Positions 15,270 through 24,729 of a stretch of 26,277 nt of DNA are shown piece by piece. The translations under genes were made by a program, and so were the position numbers. The notes beneath the pieces were generated by a model. That model worked only from the letters and a program-made list of their open reading frames with translations. It searched no databases and had not been told where the DNA came from. Origin of the DNA: a virus; IMG/VR virus record IMGVR_UViG_3300031521_000316, positions 1 through 26,277 of that record, one strand, 5' to 3'. How positions within the stretch are numbered: the first letter of the stretch is position 1; every line of letters starts with the position of its first letter.

Positions 15270-15283
15270 AGTATTATTTAATT

Positions 15284-16963
15284 TTAAATCGCATCGTAAA
15301 CAGGAAGACCAGCTATTGATAAATGAATATCATTATCTGCTGTTCGTAGGAAGAATGCAACATAAGCAGTACTATTGACAGGAATGGCATCAGAAATTGT
15401 TAGTTCCTTATTCCATTGTGAAATCGGAAACTCAATGCGATCTGTCCCAACAACCAATGCAAAATAATTTGGTGGTGGTGGAGCAACTTCTTTTGCCGAG
15501 TCAGACAGCGGGAGAGTGCGATAATAGAACTTATTCAGCCAGTCCGTTAATGTGGTGCAATCAGAATCAATCTTAATTTTCCATAAATTCTGATTAATCA
15601 TCTTGGATGTAGCGTGAATATTTTGTCCATAAACAGGATCTTGATTTGGACTAAAACCAATTGTCCAATTCGTTGTTCTTTCTGTTCCTGGAGCCATCAA
15701 CGAAATATTAATTAATTGAGTATGACGATATTGGCTGAAAGAACCATTAACGTCATTCAGATTTAACGAAACATTCAACTGCTGCGTAACGCCATATTGC
15801 GATGGATTAAACGGTCTACTATTTGTACTTACTTTAACGTACGGTGTTACTCTGTAGAAATTTGTACGATTCAGATCATACATAAACCATTCAAGGCGAT
15901 ATCCGTCAATAGCATTTTCCCAAATAGGATAAGCAAAAAGCTTAACAGTATAAGCACCATCAGGCTTAATAGTAATTGCTTTAAAGTTCTGAGTAATAAA
16001 CTGACCATCAGCCATATTGGAGCCATATACAATCTCGCCAGCAGATAACGTGTACTTCAAGACAAGATTAAATTTCTGACCAATTAATGTTGATAAGAAA
16101 CCTTCAAATCCAAATATTGAGAATTTGGAACCATCAACAGGAAGACGAATTTGTGAACCATCGCTATAGTTAACAACACCAATAAGTCCAAGTCCATTTA
16201 ATGGAACATTAAGTGGGTACTGAATAAGTCTTGGATCACTACTAGAAAGGAATGGAGACTCTAGACCAATGCCAATAATATATTTCACTGATGCATCTGT
16301 ATTTCTAATGAATGCAGTGTTTTCAATTAATAGTTGTCGTTTAGAAACAACTCGACCGTTATCGGAATAGAATACAGCTGTCACTACTTCACCATCTTTA
16401 AGATTTTCTAAAGTGTGGCACACTGGAACAGTTTTAATGGCAATGTTCTGAGCACCAGTCATAGCAACTAATTCTAACGGTATAGCTTGACCTAACAAAG
16501 TTCCTGTTTGATCGTATAAAGAACTAATAACTTTTGCTGTTCCATCCAATTCGCTGCCCTTAAATATCATGGCTTTATTAACCATGCTACCTGCAACCTG
16601 TAGACGAGCATCAACTGAAAGTGTATGCGGAGTAACGCTTTTATCTAAATATACTCGATAGGTGTCAGATTGTGTACCTGGACCAACACCTAACAGAATA
16701 TCTGATTCAGAAAACTCACCAACAAACTCAGCAATAAGAACAGATAATGTCGGAATTAATGTTGTCTCATCAACAGAAATTACCTTCCATTTCTCATCGG
16801 TATTGTAGTCAACGACATAGTCATTAACATTAGGTACATATTTTCCAGAACCAATTTGACCGAAGTAGATCTCATCAAGAGCCCACATTGACCATCGTTG
16901 ATTAGGATTATAAACAGGAGCGACGTTATCGCTCCCAACAATTGATGCAATAACATTTGACAT
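15284..16963 (-). CDS. Virion structural protein, phiKZ gp26-like position, 559 aa
   Basis: The start at 16963 has AGGAA about 9 bases upstream and lies 11 bases after the stop of the 856-aa gene. The protein is beta-rich throughout, with many repeated strand-turn patterns, for example LVGTDRIEFPISQWNKELTI near the end and SDILLGVGPGTQSDTYRVYL near residue 95. This suits a tail-fibre, baseplate or decoration protein. The assignment as the phiKZ gp26 counterpart rests on gene order beside terL, not on alignment. No enzyme motif is visible. Confidence 0.75.
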   Translation of the reverse strand: MSNVIASIVGSDNVAPVYNPNQRWSMWALDEIYFGQIGSGKYVPNVNDYVVDYNTDEKWKVISVDETTLIPTLSVLIAEFVGEFSESDILLGVGPGTQSDTYRVYLDKSVTPHTLSVDARLQVAGSMVNKAMIFKGSELDGTAKVISSLYDQTGTLLGQAIPLELVAMTGAQNIAIKTVPVCHTLENLKDGEVVTAVFYSDNGRVVSKRQLLIENTAFIRNTDASVKYIIGIGLESPFLSSSDPRLIQYPLNVPLNGLGLIGVVNYSDGSQIRLPVDGSKFSIFGFEGFLSTLIGQKFNLVLKYTLSAGEIVYGSNMADGQFITQNFKAITIKPDGAYTVKLFAYPIWENAIDGYRLEWFMYDLNRTNFYRVTPYVKVSTNSRPFNPSQYGVTQQLNVSLNLNDVNGSFSQYRHTQLINISLMAPGTERTTNWTIGFSPNQDPVYGQNIHATSKMINQNLWKIKIDSDCTTLTDWLNKFYYRTLPLSDSAKEVAPPPPNYFALVVGTDRIEFPISQWNKELTISDAIPVNSTAYVAFFLRTADNDIHLSIAGLPVYDAI

Positions 16964-16974
16964 TATCTTAATTC

Positions 16975-19545
16975 CTAGAATGCAGAAATTGATAAAAAGT
17001 GAGATATGTTTACATTGTCATGTAAATACAATCTAACAACCCTAGTGATAAACTTATAAGCATAAATATCAATTTCTATAACAGTAGAAAGATTATGCGG
17101 ATGAACAGCTACGTAATTTAAATCCGGCTCTAATCCTACTTGAGTTGGATCAAATGCTAATAAATATTCATATGGTTTACAAATATCCATTACATCAGAA
17201 TCACTATATTGCTCTTTGAGTCTTTGATCGTGAATAAGTCCAGATTTTAAATCATAAATAATCTTACAACAAAATGGACTAAAAACTTCATATAGACTTT
17301 CAATAGCATTTGGTGTACCATAATTAATTTCTGGCATCCAAAGTGTCATGTAGTCGGAAATGCGTTTGTCTATGATCTGTGATTTTGCTCGACAAGCATA
17401 CGTGCTTGAATAACCCAATCCTCTTAATGGAACAACAATATCACGTATTAAATACGGTACACCATTTTGAGCATTTGGCACTAAGACGCCAGGATCATTT
17501 TCTGCGAATTTTAGTTGGTTTCTAGTTTGAAGTTTTCCACCAACAACAATACGTAATACTTTATCGTCACGAATATCGAATCTGTTGTTATGTGATAAAA
17601 GCTCATGTTCAATAAAACCATGATCATTGGATTTATTTATAGATAAATCTTCATTACAGAATCCAGTAAAACGAATTGTGATTCGTTGTTTTTTTGTTAA
17701 TGGATTTTGTAAATATGCTTTATTTAAAATAACAATTTTTGGAAAATTAACAATATAGTCTAAGTCTTGAATTAAGCTATGTCCATTTAAGAATAAATCT
17801 AACTCGCCCAACGGTACAGTCATTACTTGAGCTAATTCAATACCGTTTTGTAAAACGTGTTGATTTAAACTAAATTCTAATGTGCCATTGATATCACTTA
17901 ATTCTAAATTATAAGCTAAAAATGATTTGTTGCTACGAACCATACCGTATTCTCTAGTATGGTCAATATTCCAGATAAGCTTATTGTTTAAAATACTGTA
18001 CTTGTCACTGTTTGTTACATCTATCCAATTGTCATCAGGAACACCACCGTTAATTTGGCATAAATACATTCTGTATTCTAACGAATAATCAATCGGTATC
18101 AAAACATTGCCGTAATATTCATCTAGCAACATTTGACCAGTACCAACGATCATTTCAATTAGTTTAGTATTATCCATGTATGCAACATAATCACTACCTA
18201 ATGGATGAATGAAAAAGTCTAACAACACACCATCTACATTGTATTCATAGGCAGTACTTTTATTTATAAGCGCATAAGGTAACTGAATTATTTGCGTCCC
18301 AGAAAAAGAATGTGTGTAGGTTGGAGTATCACCAATAAGTTTACTTATTGAATTATAACCATAAGCATCTTCTACCAGAATTCTATTAATTTCTGATGCG
18401 TTAGATCTCATTATTTTGGCATATGCCGATTTTTCTAATTCAGCAACTTGCCAATTAGAAACAATAGAATTAACACCTACCATTGCATCTATTAGTTTTT
18501 CTTCAGGTAATTTATAAAGTTCTTCTATTCGATTATTTTCTAATACTAGATTTCGATCATATCCAGATTTACGAATATGTAATCTAATTACTAGCTTATC
18601 GATATCTGTCCAACCAGTAGTATCGTTCAAATAACCTGCGATATATGGTGTAACAATAGAATAGTCTTTATGTGTAATCATTCGAATTGCATCAGATTCA
18701 TTTCGATGATAATACACGCCCTTATGACGATCTTGAGTATCTTTATTAATTAAAAAGAAATCAATATCATCGTGATAATCGATTCGATTATTTTCTTGTT
18801 CTGTATAATGTACGAGATACTTATGTTTGTTATCTAACGTACTTATAAATGTTTCTAATGATCCAACCGTCAAATCAATAACTTTGTAAACGGAACTATC
18901 GTAAACATACTCGACAACATCACCTACCTTGGTTGTAATCATGTCGATTGATGAAACTTTAAAGCCATTTATAAACGAATATACAGCACCTGGTAAATTA
19001 CTTAATGTTGCAATTTCATCTTGTAATGAAATAATTTCATCTGTATTTTTTATTGTTTTTCCATTAACTTTGACATAGTCATTTAATGGATCAGATTGAC
19101 TGCTTCCAAAATAAGCATTGCTATAAACACGTAAGAAAATTGGCTCTTCACTTAATTTAATACCAATTGAACGTTGGTCTTTAATAGCTACAATTAAATC
19201 TTTATCTTGAGTACACATATACCACACTTGTGTACGAGGATATTCTAGTCCGTTATTACCGTAAATATCAACAATAAGATTTTCTCTATTGCATGCTTCT
19301 GCAAATGTTGTCCAAACATTATCGGATTCAAATAATCCCATAAGTGCCGGATGCAATTGGCCGATCTGATAAACGTGGAATCTAACGTTTTGTTCTGGAA
19401 GAACTTCAGTTCTCCACAAAATTTTTACCGTATTCCAGACACCACCATAGGGCGTAAGTTTTGCCGGTTGCACAATCATTTGTTTGTCTTGATTCGGCGT
19501 GCACCAGACATTTCTTATTGCGTGGTTAATAAGGTAATCAAACAT
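16975..19545 (-). CDS. Virion structural protein, phiKZ gp27-like position, 856 aa
   Basis: The start at 19545 has AAGGA 6 bases upstream and follows a canonical terminator. The protein is large and beta-rich, with multiple repeat-like strand segments such as LPGAVYSFINGFKVSSIDMI, PLGELDLFLNGHSLIQDLDY and YNVDGVLLDFFIHPLGSDYV. These 'NGHxL/VDGVLLDF' units look like repeated small beta domains of a baseplate or tail-needle type protein. Gene order (terL, 559 aa, 856 aa, 307 aa, sheath, tube) is that of phiKZ 25-30. The specific role in the virion is not known. Confidence 0.75.
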   Translation of the reverse strand: MFDYLINHAIRNVWCTPNQDKQMIVQPAKLTPYGGVWNTVKILWRTEVLPEQNVRFHVYQIGQLHPALMGLFESDNVWTTFAEACNRENLIVDIYGNNGLEYPRTQVWYMCTQDKDLIVAIKDQRSIGIKLSEEPIFLRVYSNAYFGSSQSDPLNDYVKVNGKTIKNTDEIISLQDEIATLSNLPGAVYSFINGFKVSSIDMITTKVGDVVEYVYDSSVYKVIDLTVGSLETFISTLDNKHKYLVHYTEQENNRIDYHDDIDFFLINKDTQDRHKGVYYHRNESDAIRMITHKDYSIVTPYIAGYLNDTTGWTDIDKLVIRLHIRKSGYDRNLVLENNRIEELYKLPEEKLIDAMVGVNSIVSNWQVAELEKSAYAKIMRSNASEINRILVEDAYGYNSISKLIGDTPTYTHSFSGTQIIQLPYALINKSTAYEYNVDGVLLDFFIHPLGSDYVAYMDNTKLIEMIVGTGQMLLDEYYGNVLIPIDYSLEYRMYLCQINGGVPDDNWIDVTNSDKYSILNNKLIWNIDHTREYGMVRSNKSFLAYNLELSDINGTLEFSLNQHVLQNGIELAQVMTVPLGELDLFLNGHSLIQDLDYIVNFPKIVILNKAYLQNPLTKKQRITIRFTGFCNEDLSINKSNDHGFIEHELLSHNNRFDIRDDKVLRIVVGGKLQTRNQLKFAENDPGVLVPNAQNGVPYLIRDIVVPLRGLGYSSTYACRAKSQIIDKRISDYMTLWMPEINYGTPNAIESLYEVFSPFCCKIIYDLKSGLIHDQRLKEQYSDSDVMDICKPYEYLLAFDPTQVGLEPDLNYVAVHPHNLSTVIEIDIYAYKFITRVVRLYLHDNVNISHFLSISAF

Positions 19546-19560
19546 GGTTATCCTTTATTG

Positions 19561-19607
19561 AAAAAAGTTACTACTTCTACTAATAAAAATAAGTAGAAGT
19601 AGTAACT
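19561..19607 (-). terminator. Canonical intrinsic terminator
   Basis: A perfect 16-bp stem (19566-19581 with 19592-19607) is followed on the minus strand by TTTTTT. It lies between the 307-aa and 856-aa genes and has no TATGCYG. Confidence 0.8.
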
Positions 19608-19619
19608 AATTTTTCTTCA

Positions 19620-20543
19620 TTAGTTTTTTACACTAGAGACAGCTAAAAGATTTAATGTTGCTCTTACGAAATCCTTACCGATATCCCTGAATGTACTGCG
19701 TTCTGTTATTTTTGCAATTTGCGAATTTCTGTATGAGCGTTCGTTGAACGTAAATAGCAGAATGGTAATCCAGGTTGGCGGATGTTCAATAGCGGCAGTA
19801 ATCATTTCTTTGGAGTTAACTCCATACCAAGTATTGGCAAGAATTGAGTACAGAACTCCAACGTTCATTTCTTTTAATCTAATGCTGCCAGTAATTTCTT
19901 CAGCACAATTACAAAAATGAATAACGTCACTAACATACGGAATTTTATCGACAATAGCCAAAACATCTTTTGCTGATGCTCTAAGGGTTTTGGTTATATT
20001 GCCAATCATGCGTAGTTTATCGCGTTCATCAACAACAGATTCATTTGTGAATTGTGAAAGATAAAAGATTGCTGCAAGAATGCCTAAGTCAAATTGTTCT
20101 TTTGGATCTAAGGCAAAACGTTTGCCAACAGCTTCACTTATCCAACTTGCGAATACAGCCATTGGTGTTTGTGAAATATCTCTCAGTATATTTGGATTTT
20201 CATTAATCCAAATAGAATTTAATTTTGAACGATGTATTGCCAGATTGTATTCAACTTCATTTCGAATTCTAAATACGTTTTGATCGTTATCCCATTTACC
20301 AAAATGCCGAACATCAGTAAACAGATCAAAATTATCTTTAGTTGTTTCGATAAGAATAGGATGTACAAAAGCAGGAATGTCATTGGCAACAGACGAACCA
20401 CCTTCAATGATTCTGATGTTAGAATACCCTTCAACTGGGGGTAATTGGCCACTAAAAAAAGCAGCCTTAATTGACTCATAAATTTTTTCTAATACATATC
20501 CGTTGCATGCCAATGTATTGTAAGCTGTTTTATTAATAGACAT
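19620..20543 (-). CDS. Virion structural protein, phiKZ gp28-like position, 307 aa
   Basis: The start at 20543 has AGGAAAA directly upstream. The protein is mainly helical with some strands. It includes YSNIRIIEGGSSVANDIPAF and KEMNVGVLYSILANTWYGVN. It is divergent from the sheath gene, with a 203-base shared upstream region. The phiKZ gp28 counterpart is inferred from gene order. It could be a tail-completion or baseplate component; no motif decides this. Confidence 0.7.
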   Translation of the reverse strand: MSINKTAYNTLACNGYVLEKIYESIKAAFFSGQLPPVEGYSNIRIIEGGSSVANDIPAFVHPILIETTKDNFDLFTDVRHFGKWDNDQNVFRIRNEVEYNLAIHRSKLNSIWINENPNILRDISQTPMAVFASWISEAVGKRFALDPKEQFDLGILAAIFYLSQFTNESVVDERDKLRMIGNITKTLRASAKDVLAIVDKIPYVSDVIHFCNCAEEITGSIRLKEMNVGVLYSILANTWYGVNSKEMITAAIEHPPTWITILLFTFNERSYRNSQIAKITERSTFRDIGKDFVRATLNLLAVSSVKN

Positions 20544-20746
20544 TTTTCCTATTCCTGTTTATGTTTTACATTTAGTAGATTGAAAATAGCAATCATCATA
20601 TGTTAAAAGATATTGGTCATTAAATAATTTTAACAAGGATATCTCTAATCACAGAATAATTGTTGGGAAATATTTTTTAATCATTATGATGCTACGCACT
20701 GTTGCTAAGCATACAATTCTCCAAATTCGTTACAGGAAAACAAACC
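20544..20746. promoter_or_regulatory. Divergent upstream region between the 307-aa gene and the tail sheath
   Basis: About 200 AT-rich bases without a gene. Both flanking genes encode virion proteins, so late promoters on both strands are expected. TATG words occur at 20598-20605 and near 20685, which would fit the short TATG late-promoter core I recall for phiKZ, but they are too short to assign with confidence. Confidence 0.35.
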
Positions 20747-22837
20747 ATGACCGCTACCATCGTCAGTGCTATGCCGTCGACCAGGATGCTAGGTGTAGAG
20801 GATTTAAGCACACGGCAACAAGTGCCGGAACCAGAAGCAATTCCAACTCATTTACCGAAAATTTATCTGTTTGCCCAAAAGGGACCTACTACGGCTCAGT
20901 TAGTATCTGGCGCAAGTATGCTCAGCATGTATGGCGAAGATAGTTTTGATTTACGTAAACCATGGGCTACCCATGCAACTGTTCTTGCTAATTTAATTAA
21001 TGCGCAAGGCAATGCAATTATGGTTGAGCGGGTTAAACCTGCTGATGCTGCTCCCCCAGCAACGATTCGTGTTGCACTTGATGTGCTGCCAACACAAGTT
21101 CCAGTTTATGCTCGCAACGATGACGGAAGCTATGAATTAGATGCCAACGGCGCTCCTGTTGAAACTGGCGATACTGTTGCTGGCTTCCAAGTCAAATGGG
21201 TAGCTGGTCCCGTGACAGTTAGTAGTCAAGGCGACGATAGCTTTGGTATTGCTACTCCTGTCTCTGGCGATCAAGTTGATGCCGTATCACATGTTCAATC
21301 GAAGCGTTACCCGATTCACGATCTGCGTGTTTCTGGATTTGGTGCATATGGCGACAATTTAGGTATGCGTATGTGGGCACCCACGACGAAATCCAGCATG
21401 CCGTTGGATGACCGTCTTATTGCTACCGAAAAAGTTTATCCTTTCCGTATGGCTTGCGTTAGTCGCCCGAATGCAATTACAACGCCATCGATTGTTAAAA
21501 CTAATTTTAGTGAACAATACGTTGATGTTGTTTTCAAGAAAGATGTAATTGATAAGAATACCGATGCATTGGTTTCTGTAAACGATGTGTTTATTCAATC
21601 GTATCAGAATCTGAATGATCCTACTGGTGTTCCGGCACAATACGGTCCTTTTGGTGAAATGCATACGTACTTCGATAACGTCGAAACATTGCTGCAACAG
21701 TTCTATGCAGCTGAAGTTCCTTACATCGATGAGTTCTCTGATTTCAATCATGAAGCAAATGAAGAATATCGTTTCAATTTGATTTCAGGCGTATCTAGTC
21801 AGAATGTTCCTTATGCTTCTTATAAGGTTATTAGTGGTACATCCAACAGTGTTCGCTTTACTGAAAATGCTACGGTGTTTGCTACAGGTGGATTTGATGG
21901 TACGATGAATGAAACAGTGTTTGGTGAATTAGTTGCTGAAGCTGTGGCTGGTTATGGTGACATCGATAGCTATCTTCAGAATAGTGCTAAGTATCCAGAA
22001 TCTATCATTTACGATAGTGGTTTTCCGTTAGCGACTAAGTATGCGTTGTGTAGCTTTATTGCAATTCGTAAAGACACAGCAGTTATTCTTTCAACGCACG
22101 ATACGTCTGGTCCTGTATTGAGTGCATCTCAAGAATCGGCTCTGGCTGTGGCTCTTCGTACGCGCATGCAGATGTATCCTGAATCTGAGTACTATGGCAC
22201 TGCAACGATGCGTGGTATGATTGTTGGCCGTTGTGGTACGCTGTTGAATAGCCAGTACCGTAAGAAGCTTCCGTTGACTTTGGAAATTGCAGTTAAGTCA
22301 GCAAAATACATGGGTGCATCTAATGGTAAGTGGAAACCGGTTTTCAATTTTGATTGCGCTCCCAATAATAATATTACGATGTTTACTGATGTCAATGTTA
22401 CGTATACGTCAGCTAAGGTGCGTAATAAAGATTGGTCAAATGGTTTAGTCTGGGTTGATGATTTCGATCTTCGTAGTTTGTATTTCCCAGCACTGAAGAC
22501 TATTTACGATAACGATACATCTATCTTGAATAGCTATTTTACCATGATGGCTTGCGTAGAGCTTGAGAAGATTGGTGAACGCGCTCATCGTCAATACACT
22601 GGTGTGTCGTCGCTTACAAACGCACAGTTGGTTGATCGTGTAAATAAATTTGTTGAAGCAGCTGTCTTAGATAAATTTGGCGGTAGATTTGTAATTAAAC
22701 CAGACGCATATTTCACTGCTGCTGACATTGCTCGTGGTTATAGCTGGGCTTTGAATATTAAGCTGTATGGTCCGAACATGAAGACCGTTCAGAGCCTGCA
22801 TATTTCTGCTCGCCGCATTAGTGATTTAGATTCGTAG
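20747..22837 (+). CDS. Contractile tail sheath protein, 696 aa
   Basis: The frame is open from 20702. The ATG at 20747 is chosen because AGGAAAA lies just upstream and the protein then starts MTATIVSAMPSTRMLGVEDL. Length is close to that recalled for phiKZ gp29 (about 695). Features of the sheath family seen here are the N-terminal P-x-IYLFAQKGPT segment with SMYGEDSFDLRKPW (residues about 40-75), the variable outer domain in the middle, and a C-terminal conserved part with FVEAAVLDKFGGRF and a final strand region near MKTVQSLHISARR. It assembles around the tube and contracts on infection. The tail tube gene follows. Base composition is visibly more GC-rich than neighbouring genes, as expected for a very highly expressed gene. 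Confidence 0.88.
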   Translation: MTATIVSAMPSTRMLGVEDLSTRQQVPEPEAIPTHLPKIYLFAQKGPTTAQLVSGASMLSMYGEDSFDLRKPWATHATVLANLINAQGNAIMVERVKPADAAPPATIRVALDVLPTQVPVYARNDDGSYELDANGAPVETGDTVAGFQVKWVAGPVTVSSQGDDSFGIATPVSGDQVDAVSHVQSKRYPIHDLRVSGFGAYGDNLGMRMWAPTTKSSMPLDDRLIATEKVYPFRMACVSRPNAITTPSIVKTNFSEQYVDVVFKKDVIDKNTDALVSVNDVFIQSYQNLNDPTGVPAQYGPFGEMHTYFDNVETLLQQFYAAEVPYIDEFSDFNHEANEEYRFNLISGVSSQNVPYASYKVISGTSNSVRFTENATVFATGGFDGTMNETVFGELVAEAVAGYGDIDSYLQNSAKYPESIIYDSGFPLATKYALCSFIAIRKDTAVILSTHDTSGPVLSASQESALAVALRTRMQMYPESEYYGTATMRGMIVGRCGTLLNSQYRKKLPLTLEIAVKSAKYMGASNGKWKPVFNFDCAPNNNITMFTDVNVTYTSAKVRNKDWSNGLVWVDDFDLRSLYFPALKTIYDNDTSILNSYFTMMACVELEKIGERAHRQYTGVSSLTNAQLVDRVNKFVEAAVLDKFGGRFVIKPDAYFTAADIARGYSWALNIKLYGPNMKTVQSLHISARRISDLDS

Positions 22838-22846
22838 TATTGGTCA

Positions 22847-22876
22847 TATGCTAGCTGACACGTGTCAGCTAGCATA
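22847..22876. repeat. 30-bp perfect palindrome between sheath and tube genes
   Basis: TATGCTAGCTGACAC is followed directly by its exact reverse complement, with no spacer, centred on ACACGTGT. It may be an RNA hairpin that lowers or separates tube expression, or a dimer-binding site. There is no T-run. Confidence 0.7.
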
Positions 22877-22948
22877 GGTTATTTTACTAACTATTGTCTT
22901 ATTTATTACGACAAAACATGTTCAACAAATTAATAAGGATCACTCACA

Positions 22949-23812
22949 ATGACTAGATTAACAGACGCAATTCTGCAAACTAGCACGTCATATGCTCAAG
23001 GGCATGGCGCGCCAATGGTAGATTTGCAATATGGTGGCCAAATGGGGTACGCCCCAGACTTGGCTGAATGGGTAAGTAATCAAGCATACGTTCGTCGTAA
23101 CTTGATTTGTTTGTTGGTTGAAGCACCGAAAGGATTTAGTCTTCTTCCGAATCCCGAATCGTGGATTGCCACGCTTCGTGCTCTGGTTGAACTTCATCCG
23201 TTGTCCATTGATGGTTTGAATGCAGGTCTTGAAGTTGAGTTTGCATCAAATCCAGTTGGTGGTGGTGGTCAACAACAAGAAGATTTTACTGATGTAAAAG
23301 AAACACAATCGAAGCCTGTTTTCCGTTGGGGTGAAAAGTACGGCATGCCAATTGCCACTTTCTTCCGTGGATGGATTACGAATTTGATGATGGACCCAAA
23401 CACCAAGTTTGCTAATGTTGCAACTCTTGCTAATAAGCCAACTGACATGTTGTCGGATCAATCGGCCGCTACAATGATTTTTATTGAGCCCGATCCTACG
23501 CATACCAAGGTTGTGAAGTCATGGCTTATTACAAACATGATGCCACAAGGCACTGGTGAAATTACAGGTCGTCGTGATCTTACGCAAGCTAATGAAACTC
23601 CGACATACGACATTAGCTTTACTGGTATCGCGCAATACGGTATTGGCGTGGATCAGTTCGCACAACAGCTTCTTGATGGCATTAGCTTAACAGGTGCAAA
23701 TCCGCAACTTCGCCCTGCTTTTGTTGATGCAATCACTGCTGATATCTTGGCAGCTAAGAAGGGTTACAGCAACGAAGTTCAGGCTTTAGCTTCAGCCAGC
23801 ATTAAGGTATAA
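22949..23812 (+). CDS. Tail tube protein, 287 aa
   Basis: The start has AAGGAT about 9 bases upstream. The protein starts MTRLTDAILQTSTSYAQGHG and contains a Trp- and Phe-rich core (KYGMPIATFFRGWITNLMMD) and a later RRDLTQANETPTYDISFTGI. This is the layout of phiKZ-type tail tube proteins (gp30). It lies directly after the sheath gene, as in phiKZ. Subunits stack as hexameric rings inside the sheath and form the DNA channel. A glycine-rich surface loop (GGGGQQQ, about residue 100) may be flexible. Two tandem hairpins follow the stop. Confidence 0.85.
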   Translation: MTRLTDAILQTSTSYAQGHGAPMVDLQYGGQMGYAPDLAEWVSNQAYVRRNLICLLVEAPKGFSLLPNPESWIATLRALVELHPLSIDGLNAGLEVEFASNPVGGGGQQQEDFTDVKETQSKPVFRWGEKYGMPIATFFRGWITNLMMDPNTKFANVATLANKPTDMLSDQSAATMIFIEPDPTHTKVVKSWLITNMMPQGTGEITGRRDLTQANETPTYDISFTGIAQYGIGVDQFAQQLLDGISLTGANPQLRPAFVDAITADILAAKKGYSNEVQALASASIKV

Positions 23813-23881
23813 AAAAAAATAAAGGCATAACCTTTATTTTGGATGACTGGACCCATAAGGTCCAGTCATCCATTTATGCCG
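23811..23881. terminator. Tandem hairpins, bidirectional terminator with TATGCCG
   Basis: The first stem AAATAAAGG/CCTTTATTT spans 23817-23839. The second is a perfect 13-bp stem (23841-23853 with 23859-23871). On the plus strand TATGCCG follows at 23875-23881. On the minus strand the first stem is followed by nine T residues and its loop region holds TTATGCC. Confidence 0.8.
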
Positions 23882-23885
23882 ATAA

Positions 23886-24200
23886 TTATTCGACACGATA
23901 AGTTGCTTCGATTTTATCGGGGATCAATTGCAAACGAGCAGCGCATATATGCAATTTCTTTTGACGTTCGTCATATTCTGCATACTTACGTTTAACGTCC
24001 GCTAAAGATCTTTCTAGATTATACTTCTGTTCACGAAGTCCCCGCATTGTTTTTTCATTTGCGGTTAATTCACCATCGATCAACAGTAATGTTAATCCTT
24101 TCTTAGATAGTGTTAGTTCGGTTACTTGAACAGCGTCTTCAACAATTTTATTGACCTGTTCTGTGGGCGTTTTGCCAATACTGCTAAACAAACCAAACAC
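23886..24200 (-). CDS. Coiled-coil protein, 104 aa, unknown function
   Basis: The start is a GTG at 24200 with AAGGAG 7 bases upstream, an unusually good site for a non-ATG start. After a short lead (FGLFSSIGKTPTEQVNKIVE) comes a helix-rich charged region with heptads (LREQKYNLERSLADVKRKYA). It is the last gene of the small operon 25044-23886. The partner is unknown; the preceding membrane protein is a possibility. Confidence 0.65.
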   Translation of the reverse strand: MFGLFSSIGKTPTEQVNKIVEDAVQVTELTLSKKGLTLLLIDGELTANEKTMRGLREQKYNLERSLADVKRKYAEYDERQKKLHICAARLQLIPDKIEATYRVE

Positions 24201-24218
24201 AATTATCTCCTTGAGGAT

Positions 24219-24494
24219 TTAACTCGCAGCAACTTTGGATTCTTCTTTTGCTTTCTTTAAGAGCTTCATTCGATTTCTGAAAATATAAAGCAAAGCAAAG
24301 AAAGCAACAAATGCTACTGGTTTCGTTGCGTACTTCAGTAAGAACCAGATAGCGCCGCACATCAACATGAATGCTGAGAAATACGAAACTGATTTCATTC
24401 TCTCATCGGTACTGACAATTACATTGTAAGTGATGACAATGTTTTTTCCGAATAGAAAGAATATCGCGAACATGACACCTATGAGCAATAACAT
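24219..24494 (-). CDS. Small membrane protein, 91 aa, three predicted spans
   Basis: The frame is open to 24614, but that would overlap the 70-aa gene by over 100 bases. ATG 24494 has AAAGG 8 bases upstream and is chosen. Hydrophobic segments are at about residues 1-14 (MLLLIGVMFAIFFL), 38-54 (FSAFMLMCGAIWFLLKY) and 57-71 (PVAFVAFFALLYIFR). A basic tail follows (KLLKKAKEESK). It is likely an inner-membrane protein, perhaps linked to lysis or superinfection control, but nothing in the sequence decides this. Confidence 0.65.
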   Translation of the reverse strand: MLLLIGVMFAIFFLFGKNIVITYNVIVSTDERMKSVSYFSAFMLMCGAIWFLLKYATKPVAFVAFFALLYIFRNRMKLLKKAKEESKVAAS

Positions 24495-24504
24495 GATTTT
24501 TCCT

Positions 24505-24717
24505 TTATTGGCTTTCGACGATTTCAACAGTGAATTCAGCGGTCTTGAACTCGACGAATTGTTCTTTAAATAAACGAATCGATTGCTTGGCTTTCTCTTC
24601 AAGAAAATGCTCAATCAAATCGTGTTCAACGTGGTCATGTGGACCAACACTAAATACCGCATGGGTAGTTGGTTTGTGACCTTCAAGTTGTCGTATAACT
24701 ACGGCTACTTTCGGCAT
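24505..24717 (-). CDS. Hypothetical protein, 70 aa
   Basis: The start at 24717 has AAGG 7-8 bases upstream. The sequence opens with a strand (MPKVAVVIRQLEG), has a His-rich turn (GPHDHVEHDLIEHFLEEKAK) and ends with strands (AEFTVEIVESQ). It looks like a small alpha/beta fold. The five His residues could bind metal, but there is no known motif. It lies 10 bases upstream of the membrane-protein gene and 12 bases after the 104-aa gene. Confidence 0.65.
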   Translation of the reverse strand: MPKVAVVIRQLEGHKPTTHAVFSVGPHDHVEHDLIEHFLEEKAKQSIRLFKEQFVEFKTAEFTVEIVESQ

Positions 24718-24729
24718 AATTTTTCCTTT

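Noticed and set aside
21359-21751. Minus-strand ORF of 130 codons inside the sheath gene, and similar long antisense ORFs inside terL and the large virion genes
   Set aside because: They have no ribosome sites, low-complexity shadow-like composition, and lie wholly within well-supported genes on the other strand.
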